NCBI RefSeq assembly: GCF_013426205.1
Contig: NC_089423.1
Span: forward strand, 1,860,001-1,924,000
From: Metarhizium brunneum
Taxonomy: Eukaryota > Ascomycota > Sordariomycetes > Hypocreales > Clavicipitaceae
DNA: 64,000 bases
Reading direction: 5' to 3'
Shown: positions 25,973-37,646 of the stretch, piece by piece
Position numbering within the stretch: position 1 is the first letter of the stretch
Layout: each line of letters begins with the position of its first letter
Translations under genes and position numbers: made by a program
The notes under the pieces: model-generated
What the model was told of the DNA's origin: nothing
Seen by the model: the letters and a program-made list of their open reading frames with translations, nothing else
Databases searched by the model: none

Positions 25973-26793
25973 CCCACCTTCGTCAAGTCCACGTCAACCG
26001 GTCAATGGGCCTTGGTCTTCATCTCCAACCCCACAACTTTAGAAACTCCAGAACTCTCCGGACGGCGGAACTCCAGATCCTAGACACAGACCAACCATTC
26101 CTCGACACTTTGCTCGCCCTGCGTACAGCCCTACGAGGCTTACTCGTCACACCTCTCATACCCTTTCTCAGTCACTTGGTCGTTGCCTGTCTGCACTCAA
26201 ACCGGGCAAGCAGGCACGCAACATATTACGATTGCCGACAAAGTGGCTGTCGCTTCAGTGTCGTCACCTCGTCACCACCTCCACAGTCTCAGTCATTGCG
26301 ATTACTCTTTTTGTTTTTTTTTGTCTTCCTTCTCTAATTGACCGTCGAATAGCCCTCCGTTGGCGGAGGAGACAGGATGCCAGGGATTGTGTCATCTTGT
26401 CCTTATCATTCCGGGGCACAACGCCTTGTTACAATAACCATAATATAGGTACGCTCTTCTCGCCGCCCAACTTTGCTTATTTCTCCTGTGCTTTCGGCAC
26501 TTTGTTTCCAATTGCCTCTCGTCAGCATCACTTCACGCTTTTGCGGACCGTTGGCCCAGCTGTCGTTTTACCCCGCCACTTTTCACCATTACATACTATT
26601 ATCACTCAGTCGGTTGTCTCGCCCTAACTAGTCGGTTTTCTATTTTTCTTTGGTGCTCTTACCGGCTTGTCGAATAAAGAAGGGGAAAGCTTAAGCCTTG
26701 TGTCTTTTCGTGTAGTATCTATAGCTTTTGGCACGAGACCAAGGTGCCTCGTGCCTCGTACCCTGTGACGTGGGCTTATCGTCGCAGAGAAAG

Positions 26794-29227
26794 ATGCAGC
26801 TTGACCATGGCGATCGACGACCCTCTCAACGACTTCCTGTCAACCCTCGGCGCCACAAGGTAGCCCCAGAGCATCGCAAACGAGTTGCGACAGCGTAAGT
26901 GGCCTCTCTCTTCTTATACTTGGCTTCTGGGGGGCGCTGGCGCGCAGAAGCAATTTCCTCGTTCCTGAATGCGTGGCGTGAACCGGTGGGGGATTGAGAC
27001 AGGTTGAGACAGGTCAACTCAGCTCGGCTCAGCTCGACCCAAGCGCGTGCCACTGTTGAGATCTCGAAATGCCTCGGTGATGTACTGAAGAGTTGCCTAC
27101 AACCTAGACACAGACACAAAACAGTTGGCTAACCATTGCGCGCCCCTCCTGGGCGCTCTGAACAGATGCAACAGCTGCAATGTACGCCGGATCAAGTGCT
27201 CTGGTGAACGCCCCTGCAGCCAATGCGCCTCGACCGCCCGCGATTGCGTTTACCCTACCGTCGTTGAGAAGGTTTCTGTTCCCCGAGCCGAGCTGGACGA
27301 CCTGAGAAAGAAGGTCGAAGTCTACGAGAAGGCTCTACATGATGCAGTGGCGGATCCAACGAGACGCCAGGAGCTTCTGCATCACGCCGCCAGCCCCGAT
27401 TCCTCATCACCAACCAGCCCCTTTGCGAGTACCGTCCAGTCTGCCGCCGGACTGGCAAACACAGTCCACAGCCAGCCATCCGGAACCAACTCGATCAAGA
27501 CCGAGCCGGCAGACGACGACGCGGTGCTGAGTCCCGGACGTTTACTTCAAGATGCCGACGGTATGGGCAGATATATGGGTGAGACTGCTGGTGCCACCTT
27601 TCTCGACCACCTCAAGGAATTGATGGGCGCGGCTCTTCCTACCTCGCCACAAGACAGACCGGCCCGAGTTGACCAGAACAGCTTCTTGTCAAGCTTGGGC
27701 AACTACACTGTCGATGACCAGCGTCCACTCAACCACGCCGTGAACCCTCTATGGCTGCCCCCTGACAGCACCATCGGCGTCGTCTTATCCGAACTGCGGC
27801 ACTTCATCCAGGATGGTGGTGGCCAGTGGCCAAGTGGTGGCATCTACTGGTGGGGAGACTTGGGCACAATCCCCGTTCGAGCGCCAGTTTCACCCTCGCC
27901 AGACATGGACTTGAGCGCATATCGTCATTTGGCTTTTTATCACGCTGCTCTCGCCGTGGCATGCCAAAGCACCACAACCCAACCGCCGCCAAGCTCGGAT
28001 TCCCACCCATCCCTGAGCGAGCCATATTACGCACGAGCTGCTATGCTTCTGGGTAATCCGCTTGAGATCAAGCGTCGCACTATTGGTGATGTCGCTTCTC
28101 TTGCCATGATGAGTTTCTACCTTGTCGAGACAAATCGACCAGATGCGGCTTACATGTATGTCACTGCTGCTATGCACATTAGCATCATGCTCGGTGCCCA
28201 TCGAGGATGGGTTGACGAGCGAGGCAAGAGGGTCTTTTGGTCAGTGTATTGCCTTGACCGTTGGTTAAGCTGTCTCACCGGACGGCCTCCTACAATCACA
28301 GACGAGGCCATCCAATTGCCACTGCCAGCAGACGAGGCGTACGTATGAGGTGCATCTTTCAGGAAAGAAATACTTACTGACAATATCTTCAGACTGATGC
28401 CTCCTGCCGCGGGGCTGAGGGCTCATGTTGAGCTTTCTCGCATCTCGGGACATGTTGTTGGCAATACTTACCGTGGAGCGAAGATCGAGGCGGGGACACG
28501 TCAGCCGGATAATGCCATATGGATGCTTGAACAATGGCAATCGGCTCTTCCACCAGCCTTACAACTTATTAAAGGATTGAGCAACGATCCCGCAAGCTGC
28601 TTGTTGCATATGAGATACAACCAACTTCTCGTCGTGGCTATTCGACCCCTCTTCTTATCCGCCGTCAAGCGAGCGGTCGCTGATCGTCTGATGGGCCAAA
28701 CGACCACCATGGATAGCGTTCCTCAGATTGAGAATCTGAAGTGCTGTATTTCCGCTGCAATTCGTAATATGGCACTTGCGCGACACTTATCAACGTTGAA
28801 TGGGCAACGCAAGACTCTGCATGCAGGCTTGCACTTTATCTTCCATGCTGCTGTGTGTCTCATTCTTCGACCCCTTGTTTTCAGAGAAGAATCCTCACAA
28901 GAGGAGGCTATTGCCGCCATGAACGATGTAGATTATGGCATTAAAAAGATGCTCGAGGCTGCCAGCAAGGGCAACACAGATGGCCAGCGATGTGCAGAAA
29001 CCCTTCAAGAGCTCCGTTGCTTGGTTGGAAGACTTACGGCACCGTTGGGTCAGGATCCCATTCTCAGCACGATTTCTTCCTCTGCTCCTACTATAGCACC
29101 TCACCTTGTTTCTCAGGAGCTTCCGCCACCTCCTATGCCCATCGGAGACGATCCAGTGTTATACGACGAATTAGTTACATGGATGGGTGACGACTGGCCG
29201 ATATATAACAGTTACGTGAATGAGTAA
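26794..29227 (+). CDS. Zn2Cys6 fungal transcription factor with Fungal_trans-type domain
   Basis: Three exons: 26794-26894, 27166-28338 and 28393-29227. Introns are 26895-27165 (GTAAGT..CAG, 271 bp) and 28339-28392 (GTACGT..CAG, 54 bp), giving 702 residues. The first splice joins a basic leader (HRKRVATA) directly to the zinc cluster C35-x2-C38-x6-C45-x5-C51-x2-C54-x6-C61, the usual form for binuclear-cluster DNA-binding domains. A short coiled-coil segment (AELDDLRKKVEVYEKAL) follows and could mediate dimerisation. The middle segment, including YYARAAMLLGNP, AAMHISIMLGAHRGW and VFWSVYCLDRWLSCLTGRPP, is typical of the Fungal_trans regulatory region; the second splice restores LPADEALMPPAA within it. 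It lies 4 kb from sidA in the same orientation, so a role in siderophore control is conceivable but not shown. Target genes are unknown. Confidence 0.9.
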
Positions 29228-29708
29228 CGACGATTTATACATGTCTGGTTGCGTATGAACTTTGATTTAGATTTTGGCGAATTATTTGGAGACGGAGTGG
29301 GCTATTATGATATCGCGGTTACTGGGCGTATTTTCATTTAGACGGTCTATACCTACTTCAAGGGGGCAAAGAATTTGATATCTTGAATTTTATAAACGCC
29401 TTAGTTCATATTGTATTCATTAGAATATTGCAAACTCACTTGTCGTGGCGTCAGTGACAGCTGTGTGAGGTCTCCACCAATTATAATCAAGTTCCCGTAT
29501 TTATTAAGCTCACGCCATGCGAGCGTCATGCTCCATGCCTCTCTCATTGCACGATGCACTCACTCTGGCCAACATGACGATCAGGGTATTAGGAGTACTC
29601 CTACACGAGGCCTCGTCATTGGTTTGTTCATAAAATTCCGGGAGCATGCTTCACGCCTCCCACAAACACCAAACTCCATCAGACCGTCTCACTACACCAT
29701 CATCGACC
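29228..29708. other. Short intergenic region between the Zn2Cys6 gene and the Nudix/eIF2B gene
   Basis: AT-rich just after the transcription factor stop, then about 250 bp that should hold the promoter of the Nudix/eIF2B-like gene. No gene or clear control site was recognised. Confidence 0.4.
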
Positions 29709-31287
29709 ATGTCTCAGCTCAAGAAGCGTTCCGTGGCAGTCAGCTTTATCTTCCAATTCCCCAAAGACGACACCACAAACACCAGACCAAAAGTCGCTCT
29801 TTTCAAGCGAAGCGACAAAGTCCGCACCTACCAGTTCGTCGCTATCATCTAGCCCTTCTTTCACAACGCCCGATAACAAGCCTCCCTCTCCCCTACTTCG
29901 ATGGACTGACTAACACAAAAGCAGACACAAATATGCACCGGTATCCGGCTCCATTGAGTCCTTCGATGTAAACCCTCTCACAACAGCGTGGCGAGAAATT
30001 CAAGAAGAAACGACCCTCACTCCATGCTCACTCACACTCTTCCGCCAAGGAAAACCGTATTCCTTTGTCGACGAATCCATCCAGCGCGAATGGACCATCA
30101 ACCCCTTTGGATTCATTCTTACCTGTGATCCTTCCAAGATTACAATTGATTGGGAGCACGACGATTACGCATGGTTTGATCCAGCGGACGTCGCCGACGA
30201 TCAAAAAGTCGACGGCGTCCCCAAGTTGCTAGAGAGCCTGCGAAGGGTGTGGCTTGAATTCGACCTCGGCGCCGCGGCACCAGTCTTGGACGCCAGCCTG
30301 ACGAGGTTGAAGGGCGATCATGAGAGCGGCGCGCGACAGCTAGCGGGAATTGCACTGGGCGCCTTCGCCGACGTGTTGAAGAAGTCGGACATCTCCGACA
30401 AGGAGGTCTGGTGGGCGAACGCACGACGGGCGGGCTGGCACCTGTGGAAAAACGGGAGGGAGAGCATGGGGGCGCCGATTCTGAGCGTCGTGCTGGCCGG
30501 CCTGGATGTGGTTCGCGAAAAGACCAGCGAGGGCCTGTCGGCAGACGTGGTCGACGATATCGTTGCTTCCTTGGACGAGCTTGCCAGGCAGAGGGAGGCG
30601 TCGGCGAGCAGGATCGCAAACGCCTTCGCCGCGTTTCTGCAGCAGCGCCCTGCTGATGGGCCCATTCGCATCCTCACGCTGTCGTCCAGTTCGACGATAG
30701 CGAGCTGCCTCACGCATGCGCTCGCCAGCATTGGCCACAGACTCGATCTCCGCATCTTGGAGTCCCGCCCGCTCTGCGAAGGTGCCAAACTCGCTTACAA
30801 GCTTTCCTCCTTTGCTGCTGAGCACAATTTCTCATCGCGTGTCGATATCACGGTCATGACGGATGCCGCGGCGGGCATAGCCTCCCAGGACGTGGATCTA
30901 CTCCTCCTCGGAGCGGACCTGATTGATAGACACGGCAATGTGAGCAATAAGACGGGTTCGTTGCCGGCTGTTCTAGCGGCGAGGCACGTTTCGAACAATG
31001 TAAAGGTTGTGGTTGTGAGCGAGAAGGAAAAGGTGCTGCCGTTTGAAGCGCCAGGGCATGAGGACAATGATGCTGGTGAGGTGACTCGGGGTTGGGATAG
31101 TGTGGGAGTGGTGAGAGGGCAACGGCCAGGAGGAGATGTGAAGGTGAGAAATGTGTATTTTGAGTGGGTTAATAATGGGCTGGTGGATGTATATGTTACG
31201 GACGAAGGGATTTCGGGGACGGAGGATGTCATGAGGTGGGCGGCAGATATTGAACGGAGGGCAAAGGACGTCTTTGACGGGTTGTGA
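29709..31287 (+). CDS. Nudix-like domain fused to an eIF2B alpha/MtnA-like (IF-2B family) domain
   Basis: Two exons, 29709-29833 and 29925-31287, with a 91-bp intron (29834-29924, unusual donor GTTCGT, acceptor GCAG, branch CTAAC), give 495 residues. Residues about 7-150 form a Nudix-like domain. It keeps the REIQEE core, but the box is degenerate: the expected Glu after the first Gly is Asp, spacing is one residue longer, and the later Gly is Thr. Residues about 190-490 are IF-2B-like, with ILESRP, LLGADLIDRHGNVSNK and VYVTDEG. In isomerases of this superfamily a catalytic Cys lies after an ILT-type strand; here the stretch is ILTLSSSS with no Cys, while the Asp of GAD is present. Either a divergent sugar-phosphate enzyme or a regulatory protein is possible. 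Related fusions exist in fungi, to my recollection; function is not known to me. Confidence 0.85.
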
Positions 31288-31569
31288 TGGCGATGGTTTT
31301 GCAAGAACTGCGGTATGTGCGCGAATATACCGTGAGTGTCTTGTCATGATGTTCATTACAGATTCTGACACGAGATTGGCAAAGCTGGGCAACCAACAGG
31401 TGGTATCAAATGTAATATGTTGTTGTTGGCTGTAGGCATCCAGGTTGCCATGTTTCCCCAGACAAAAGACCCTACCATCAGGGGTGAGCATAAACCTTTC
31501 ACAAGTAGCATGCATTATACGGCAAGATACTTCAGGTCAGGGTTTTTTTGCGGATCCTGGTATAAGCAT

Positions 31570-33315
31570 TTATGCCTCATCCTGCAACTGACTCTGTAAG
31601 CCCCGTTTACCTACCCTCATCGCAATTTCCAACTCTCTCTCCTCATCTCTCAACCGCGCCTTGCTAGCCATGAGATCCCTCTCTCTCCGCTTCTTCTGCT
31701 CTTCCACAACTCGATTTCTCTCCTCCAGCGCCTTTTCGCGCTTGCCTCGCGCCTCCCTCGCCTTCTTCTTCTTTTCCCCATCTTCCTCGGAAGCTGCAAC
31801 GTCTTCCGGCGGCGGCGGCAGCGTCTGAAGATAGGCTTCCACAAGAGGGTCGCGAATCTTGGGATCCAATGAAATGTACCGCAGATCAATAAGTACAGGA
31901 GTAGGGAGACTCGTCGGCGAGGACTTGTTATTTAACAAGTGGATGGGTTGAGCTCTCAGTAGCGCGGTGAGATCAGACTTTAGCTTTGCTTGTGGCATCT
32001 TCAATCGACTTATATGTTCGCGGTATGCCTTTTCGCGATCTTTGTCGGACAGTTTCATATCCTTCATCGCTTCCTCCCTTTTATATTTTCTCTTGAATTC
32101 AGGCCAGTACAACTTTGGCGTGGCCTTTTCTTGCAGGAAAGCCATGTATCCGATCTTGGGGTCCTTCTTCTCCTGCTTGGCTCGCTGTTCTTTGAGTTCG
32201 GTAATCTTCTCGCGCATCCATTCGTCCCAGCATTCTTTGCGCGCTCGTGTTGTAGTGAGGGCTGTGTACCGTGGGTCGTCCATAATTTTGCCTTCTTCGA
32301 TGAGTTTATCCCATGGGCTGTAGGGATTAATGTTGAAGTCGTTGAGCAGATCCTTGAAGAGAAGCTTGGCGTCTTCTTCCGAAAATTCAACCCCCTCTGT
32401 GCCCTCAGGCCAGCTCTCCATATTGCCGTCGTCGTAGTCGCCTGGTTCGAGACCGTATTCCTCTCCCATGGCTTGGAGTTGCGCGGCAATGTCTGCCTCA
32501 GTAAATTCGACAGGGCCGTCTGCTTCATCTTCTTCTTCCTCCTCCTCCTCCTCCTCCTCCCCCTCTTCTTCTACCACTTCTTCTTCAGATTCGCCTTTAT
32601 TTGTCCGCCGTCGTTTAGACGGGTGCTCAGTGTCAAGGGAATCACCACCCTCATCGTCAGTCACTTGTACCTCGATCTCTTCATATTCGTCGCTGTCGTA
32701 GTCATGCTGCTTCTCGGCCAGATCCCCTGTTTTATTCTCCGCATTTTTCTCGCTTTTGGCATCCTCTGCTGTGCCAGTGGCTTTGCCCCGTATTCGTGCC
32801 TTATCTAACTCAAGGATACCCTCCATAAGCTTCTCTGGGATGCGCCAGTAACTCGCATTTTTCACTGGATTATAAGCAAACCGTCTGGAATACTTCGTGT
32901 ACACAAGAAGCCACGGTTCACATCCTGGAATCTTCTCTGCCTTCCTCGGTTTATCAACGGGTTGTGGCTTCGGCCTGCCTTCGAACCCTCCCCTACTGCC
33001 ACCTCGACCGCTGTGAGCGCCTCGAGCTCGGGGCTGGTTCTGGGGATTAAGTTGCGCAAGATATGCGTTTGCCACCCGTGGATCGGCGAGCGACGGGAGA
33101 TTCGCGTACGGCGAGTATGCGTCTTGCGCCGACACTGCAGAGGGTGGCGGCAGGCCAGGTCGCTGGTAAGTTGATTCCTTTGTTGATGCATTGTAGTAGT
33201 ATTTGTGTCCTGTTGGCGCGGTATGTTCTGTCCACCCTGGCGGTAATGGGGCCGACGCTGCCGCAGCAGCAGCAGATGGCTTGTATGTCGATTTGAGCCC
33301 GCCAGCGCTCGCCAT
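31570..33315 (-). CDS. WW/FF-domain protein, Urn1/Dre4-like (splicing-associated)
   Basis: A single exon of 581 residues. A first WW domain begins near residue 24 (LPPGWTEHTAPTGHKYYYN), with its second signature Trp replaced by Tyr (ESTYQRP). A second WW-like stretch follows around 147-180 (PWLLVYTKYSRRFAYN, then SYWRIPEKL). A long Glu run lies before an FF-type helical domain at about 310-380, beginning AKLLFKDLLNDFNINPYSPW, followed by helical KR-rich sequence to the C-terminus. Yeast Urn1 and fission-yeast Dre4 share this WW-FF layout and are associated with pre-mRNA splicing and spliceosomal complexes, so nuclear action is likely. It shares a 563-bp divergent promoter with the PAP2 gene. 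The ortholog assignment rests on domain order only. Confidence 0.85.
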   Translation of the reverse strand: MASAGGLKSTYKPSAAAAAASAPLPPGWTEHTAPTGHKYYYNASTKESTYQRPGLPPPSAVSAQDAYSPYANLPSLADPRVANAYLAQLNPQNQPRARGAHSGRGGSRGGFEGRPKPQPVDKPRKAEKIPGCEPWLLVYTKYSRRFAYNPVKNASYWRIPEKLMEGILELDKARIRGKATGTAEDAKSEKNAENKTGDLAEKQHDYDSDEYEEIEVQVTDDEGGDSLDTEHPSKRRRTNKGESEEEVVEEEGEEEEEEEEEEDEADGPVEFTEADIAAQLQAMGEEYGLEPGDYDDGNMESWPEGTEGVEFSEEDAKLLFKDLLNDFNINPYSPWDKLIEEGKIMDDPRYTALTTTRARKECWDEWMREKITELKEQRAKQEKKDPKIGYMAFLQEKATPKLYWPEFKRKYKREEAMKDMKLSDKDREKAYREHISRLKMPQAKLKSDLTALLRAQPIHLLNNKSSPTSLPTPVLIDLRYISLDPKIRDPLVEAYLQTLPPPPEDVAASEEDGEKKKKAREARGKREKALEERNRVVEEQKKRRERDLMASKARLRDEERELEIAMRVGKRGLQSQLQDEA

Positions 33316-33878
33316 CGTTGCAGACGTTTTGAGGAGGATTCGTGAATACTTTGGAGATCAAAGCTTTGGATGTCAACGTCAATGCCGAATCAGCCACTGA
33401 GCTGGAGCTTGAGAGCGATAGTGGAGCATCCATCCGAAGTACCTGGGTACTTGAAATAACCGTTGACCTCGACCTTGGAAGGTCCATCCGACGCACAATT
33501 GCATTTACGTACCTATTAGGCAGGTAGGCAGATATAACAATTGGTGAGTTTTCGAAATTAGCTTTTGGCCGTGAAATTGTGAACTGCATCGTCAGTGTCT
33601 GAGCACAACAAAGATATTCCCCGTTCTCCTCAACAGCTCTGTTACGGCAGTGCGACTTGACAACGATTTCGCCAATGGAGTCTGATCCTAGCAGGCCGGA
33701 ACCTCAAGCCCCATTAATTCTTGCCATCATCCCTGTTTTGGTTGTTTCGACGTCGTGTTCGCAGCATCAACCTACTTGAACAGCGCCGAAGCCTCTTGCT
33801 TCGTAGCAAACAATTCCCATGGCCTCCATTAAGTATCTTTAACTTGGACCGGGCAATTGAATCCTCTTGTTTATCGCC
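33316..33878. promoter_or_regulatory. Divergent promoter region between the WW/FF gene and the PAP2 gene
   Basis: The 563 bp between two start codons transcribed in opposite directions must contain both promoters and 5' leaders. I see no recognisable factor-binding cluster and no supportable gene. Confidence 0.5.
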
Positions 33879-34982
33879 ATGGCTCCTCGCAGAGTATCCG
33901 GCGGACCCGTGGCGTTCCTCGGTCGAGCTTGGCAAGTAAGCTCTCCCTTCAACCCGATCGAGACCAACAGTCTCAACTGCAGCCATGCAACTTCATTTCT
34001 AATGATTCTCTAGACTACGCACGCTCCGGAGTATGTTGGACTCGTGATATTGATAGCGGGATGGCTTGCTGTTGGACTCATTACCCGACCCCCTTCCCGT
34101 TGTACTCGTCGCTAACTTGCCAAAGCTCGCATTGTTTGTCACGCCATTTCACCGAATGTTTTTCATCAATGACCTTCATATCGCATATCCTCATGCTGTA
34201 CATGAGAGGGTATCTGTCCGTACGTCAATCATGTTCTCGAAACTGGAGGCCCGATGAGCACCGCCAGCTAACTGAGCCCAGCCTGGCTGTTCATATATGC
34301 CTTCTTCATTCCCCTAGGCGTCCTCATCCTCTACAACCTCACCGCCAGATCGCCAATCGTAAAGCATGAAGTCACCTACCTCTCCTTTTTCATATCCATA
34401 GTCCTCACATTATTTCTCACCGACGTGGTCAAGAACGCCGTGGGTCGACCTCGTCCTGACCTCCTGGATCGATGCCACCCGTCCCCTGGAACTAAAGAGA
34501 ATGTCTTGGTCACTATCGAGGTCTGCACCGCTGGGGAATCACACAAGTTACAGGATGGATGGCGATCGTTTCCATCTGGTCACTCATCGTTCTCCTTTGC
34601 AGGATTAGGCTTCTTGAGCCTGTTCCTTGCCGGACAATTACACATTTTCCATCACCCAATTGGAGGGAGGGATCTAGGTAGAGCATTGATTTGCTTGTCA
34701 CCCCTGGTTGCGGCGACACTGATTGCCATTTCGCGCTGTGAAGACTACAGACATGACGTATATGACGTCTGTGTTGGATCAGTGCTGGGGATGAGTGTAG
34801 CATATTGGAGTTATAGACGTCATTGGCCGAGATTGTCGATTGCCAGGTGCCATGAGCCGTATCCTCGACCGGGCGCGGATTTGCAGTCTGCAGCATGGCA
34901 GAGGGTTCGTGATGAGGAGGAAGGTGGCCGTGCTATGGATGACGAATATGAGCTTCAACCACAACGACCGTCAAGAGGCTGA
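33879..34982 (+). CDS. PAP2-family lipid phosphate phosphatase (Dpp1/Lpp1-like membrane enzyme)
   Basis: Four exons: 33879-33935, 34014-34070, 34126-34219 and 34282-34982. Introns: 33936-34013 (GTAAGC..TAG), 34071-34125 (GTTGGA..AAG, 55 bp), 34220-34281 (GTACGT..CAG). The 302-residue product carries all three PAP2 signatures: K120-x6-R127-P128, P167-S-G-H170, and S220-R-x5-H227-x3-D231. Hydrophobic segments (for example YVGLVILIAGWLALALF and YLSFFISIVLTLFLTDVV) suggest a multi-pass membrane protein. PFHRMFFINDLHIAYPHAVHERV near the N-terminus, split here as PFHRMFFIND and HIAYPHAVHERV, is typical of the fungal Dpp1/Lpp1 group, which dephosphorylates phosphatidate or diacylglycerol pyrophosphate. 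The second donor is weak, but it is the only choice found that keeps both the first membrane helix and the family sequence. The C-terminal tail is acidic and cytosolic-looking. Confidence 0.9.
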
Positions 34983-35260
34983 TACCAGCATGCTGAAATG
35001 AGCAAGTTGTGTTTGCATGTACGATATTCTAGGGAGCATGGGTGAAAGTATACATATAGATTTGTACGAGGAAATAGCGTTGCATATAGAAATCCGGGAT
35101 ACGTCGGCATGTCAAGCCTCACAGAGTATGCCGCCCGGCAAGAGAACTCGACTTGCGCTTGGGCTTCATATCGTTCAGTTCATTCATTGTATTATTACAA
35201 GGGCCACCACAGGGCGGCCCGCTTCTAAATCAATCCCGTCTATCCTTTGTCTTGGACTGC

Positions 35261-36203
35261 CTATTTCTCCTCAGCATCTTCGCTCTTGGCCAAATCATGC
35301 TCCTTCAAAAGTGCTGTAATCTCATCCGCATTCCACAGCCTGTGATAAATCTTGCCGTCTTCCGTCTGTCCTACTGTGGCGAACTCAACTACATAGCTGG
35401 TTAGTAAAGCAAATCATTGTAGAACTGTTTGACGTCCGCACTCACTCTTCTCGCTGCTTAGCTTGGTAGAATCCATCGTCTTGCTCAACACTTTGACAGC
35501 CATGGCACAAGCTTCTTTCAGTGTGCAATCCTCCTTGTAGTCTTGCTTCAACAAACTCTGGGCACTGGCATTGTTGGCGCCGGCGCTGGTTGCCTTCCAG
35601 CCACCGTAGTTGCCAGATGGGTTACTAAGGTACAGTTGGAATTGCCTTCGAGGGTCCCAACCAGCATAGATGAACGAAACACCAAAGGGTCGGAGACCGC
35701 CGTGCTGGGTGTATCCCTGTTTCAAATCGCAGAGGCGGCGAACGAGCTGCTCGCAAGGAATGTCTTCATTGTAGGTGAGGAGATATCGCTGGGCGGCTTG
35801 GCGAGCGTAGTTGATGAGAATGTTGGCGTCGGCGGTCATGCCAGCAACTGCGCAAATCATATTGCTAAGGGCTATTAGACAACGTAGCTGAGCAGATACG
35901 ATAATGCATTAAAGCTGAAACCTACTCGTTCAGAACATACAGCTTCTCCGCTGATGTGTCCTGTTCCAACAACTTGGAAGTGACTTTACGCTCTGCCGCG
36001 AGGACAATACCATCCTTGGCGAGGATGCCAATGGCAGTGCCGGCGTGTGAGATGGCCTCCAGAGCATACTCTACCTGGTAGAGACGGCCTTCTGGTGAGA
36101 AGATTGTTGTCTACAGGCGTCGCGGGTTAGTTATTGAGCTTAAGGAACTACTAGTATCCAAAAGAACGTTTCGACGTACTCGGGAATCGTAACGGCGAGA
36201 CAT
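35261..36203 (-). CDS. PRE9: 20S proteasome subunit alpha-3 (Pre9/PSMA4 type)
   Basis: Four exons: 36203-36180, 36110-35926, 35864-35446 and 35388-35261. Introns of 69, 61 and 57 bp have donors GTACGT, GTAGGT and GTGAGT. The product is 251 residues, normal for the family. It begins MSRRYDSR then [20 protein letters not shown], the alpha-subunit N-terminal gate signature, and continues with [20 protein letters not shown] and [11 protein letters not shown], which match the Pre9/PSMA4 branch as I recall it. The fourth exon supplies [19 protein letters not shown] and an acidic Glu/Lys tail. As an outer-ring alpha subunit it is structural and gating, not proteolytic. Very short first exon (24 nt) is easily missed by automated annotation. 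Confidence 0.95.
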
Positions 36204-37646
36204 GGCTGCGGAGACGGCCGGTTTGTCAGGTCAAGCGGTAGAGAAACTAAGATGCGAGTCGCTCTCTTTTAGGATTTGAAGTTATTATGTCTCGATGGTT
36301 GGCGGAGGAGAGCAAAACAATGAATTGATGATGTCTGCAGGTGGGTTTGAGATGCTTCACCACAGGCGTCACTTGCTGTCGCGAGAGCTCCAGGCACAAG
36401 CTAGCCGCGTAGGTAAGCTCCATCCTCACCGTGGGGAGTGACTGATACCTCAGGCTGCAACTGCATTGCTTTGCTGACTAACATACGCTGACTCAGATGA
36501 CTTGATTTCGCCGAAATTCTACCGATGCTCCGTACAGCCAAGTTATCTGCGCCGCCTGCTTTGCTTGAAAGCCCAGGCTCCACTCGCCATCTCCACAGGA
36601 TGTCTCCATCGAATAGTCTTGGATAGAGAAAAGCCCTGATGTTGACCTACTGAGCTGATATGAGACGCCCAATGCAGCCGGCATACTCCGTACTGGAAAT
36701 AGGGATGCGGTGTGCGTCATGTTTGACCGTCTATATAGCTTAACAAGTTTTACGAGTGCGGTTTTTAGAACTTTCTAGTTTCACACAATTGAGAGGGGAG
36801 GCAGCGCTGAACTTAAAATGTTAAAACCTGAAGCGTGATGCGTGAATGGGGTGTGGTCTGCACGTGAGCATGGGTAATGGGAGTCCGTAACAGGAGCTGG
36901 TTGGGTGGACGATTAGCCAAGCAAGCAGGCGACGCCACTTGCCAGCGAAGGTCCTCGAATTTATCTCGACTACGCCTTCCGCCACAACGGACTGCTTCGA
37001 GATCTTGCCTCTTCCATCCACATCAACATTGTACGTCGGTGTCAGCCAGGATCGGCTGAAGCCTTTCTATCAACCTGTGCGCGGGTTTTCACGATCCCAT
37101 CCGTTTGACTACTCATATTCCAGATATTCTGCTCCTTGCAACGGTTTGCGCAAGTGCAGCACGGTGTTCTTCGCTGACGCGGCGCGAGCTTTAATTGCCC
37201 ACCGCCCAACGGCCTTTTGCATCGCCCACTCCTCCGCTTCTTTTTTTTAACCCGCCATTTCCCACTTTTTGGTCGCGACAGCTCCCAGGTGCACAACAAG
37301 ACTGAGTCGCCTTCACGTTAAGGTCCGCATTAAAGTCGGAAAATAAACATCGCGCATAATACTGTGTGCCATTTGGGAGTATTTCTTTCGGAGATAGAAG
37401 GGTTGCTTGCTGTGGTTGGATTTGTTCTCGGCAAATTTTTCCTTGTTATAGTCGTGACTCTAGCCCTGTCAGCGTCGTAAATTTCAAATGCCTGTTTGAG
37501 AGAGCTAGACAGTCTTTGAACACTCCTCGCCTGCAAAAGTAGATCGCGAAGTTACCGGAAACAGCAACCGAACACCAAGACCCTTATCACGCGCGTCGCT
37601 CCCACTTGCGGCCACAAGATACCACTCCCTGCCACATAAGACGCGA
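36204..37646. promoter_or_regulatory. 1.4 kb divergent region between PRE9 and BYE1
   Basis: Both neighbouring genes start here in opposite directions, so it holds two promoters. TACTCCGTA occurs at 36684-36692, a half of the palindrome seen at 56270. No gene was supported; open frames are under 110 codons and unrecognised. Confidence 0.45.

Larger units (their letters stand above)
22735..26793. other. 4.1 kb intergenic region between sidA and the Zn2Cys6 regulator
   Basis: No gene could be supported. A 137-codon open frame at 23724-24137 resembles no family I know. Simple repeats occur at 25228-25258 (seven CAG units then TAG units) and 25925-25972 (CATCTG/CATCCG units). From about 25800 to 26790 the plus strand is pyrimidine-rich, as fungal promoters and 5' leaders often are, and probably belongs to the transcription factor gene downstream. 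Confidence 0.5.

Noticed and set aside
30140..30788. Minus-strand frames of 150-160 codons over the Nudix/eIF2B-like gene
   Set aside because: They lie opposite a clear coding exon with high GC third positions, the usual cause of such shadows.
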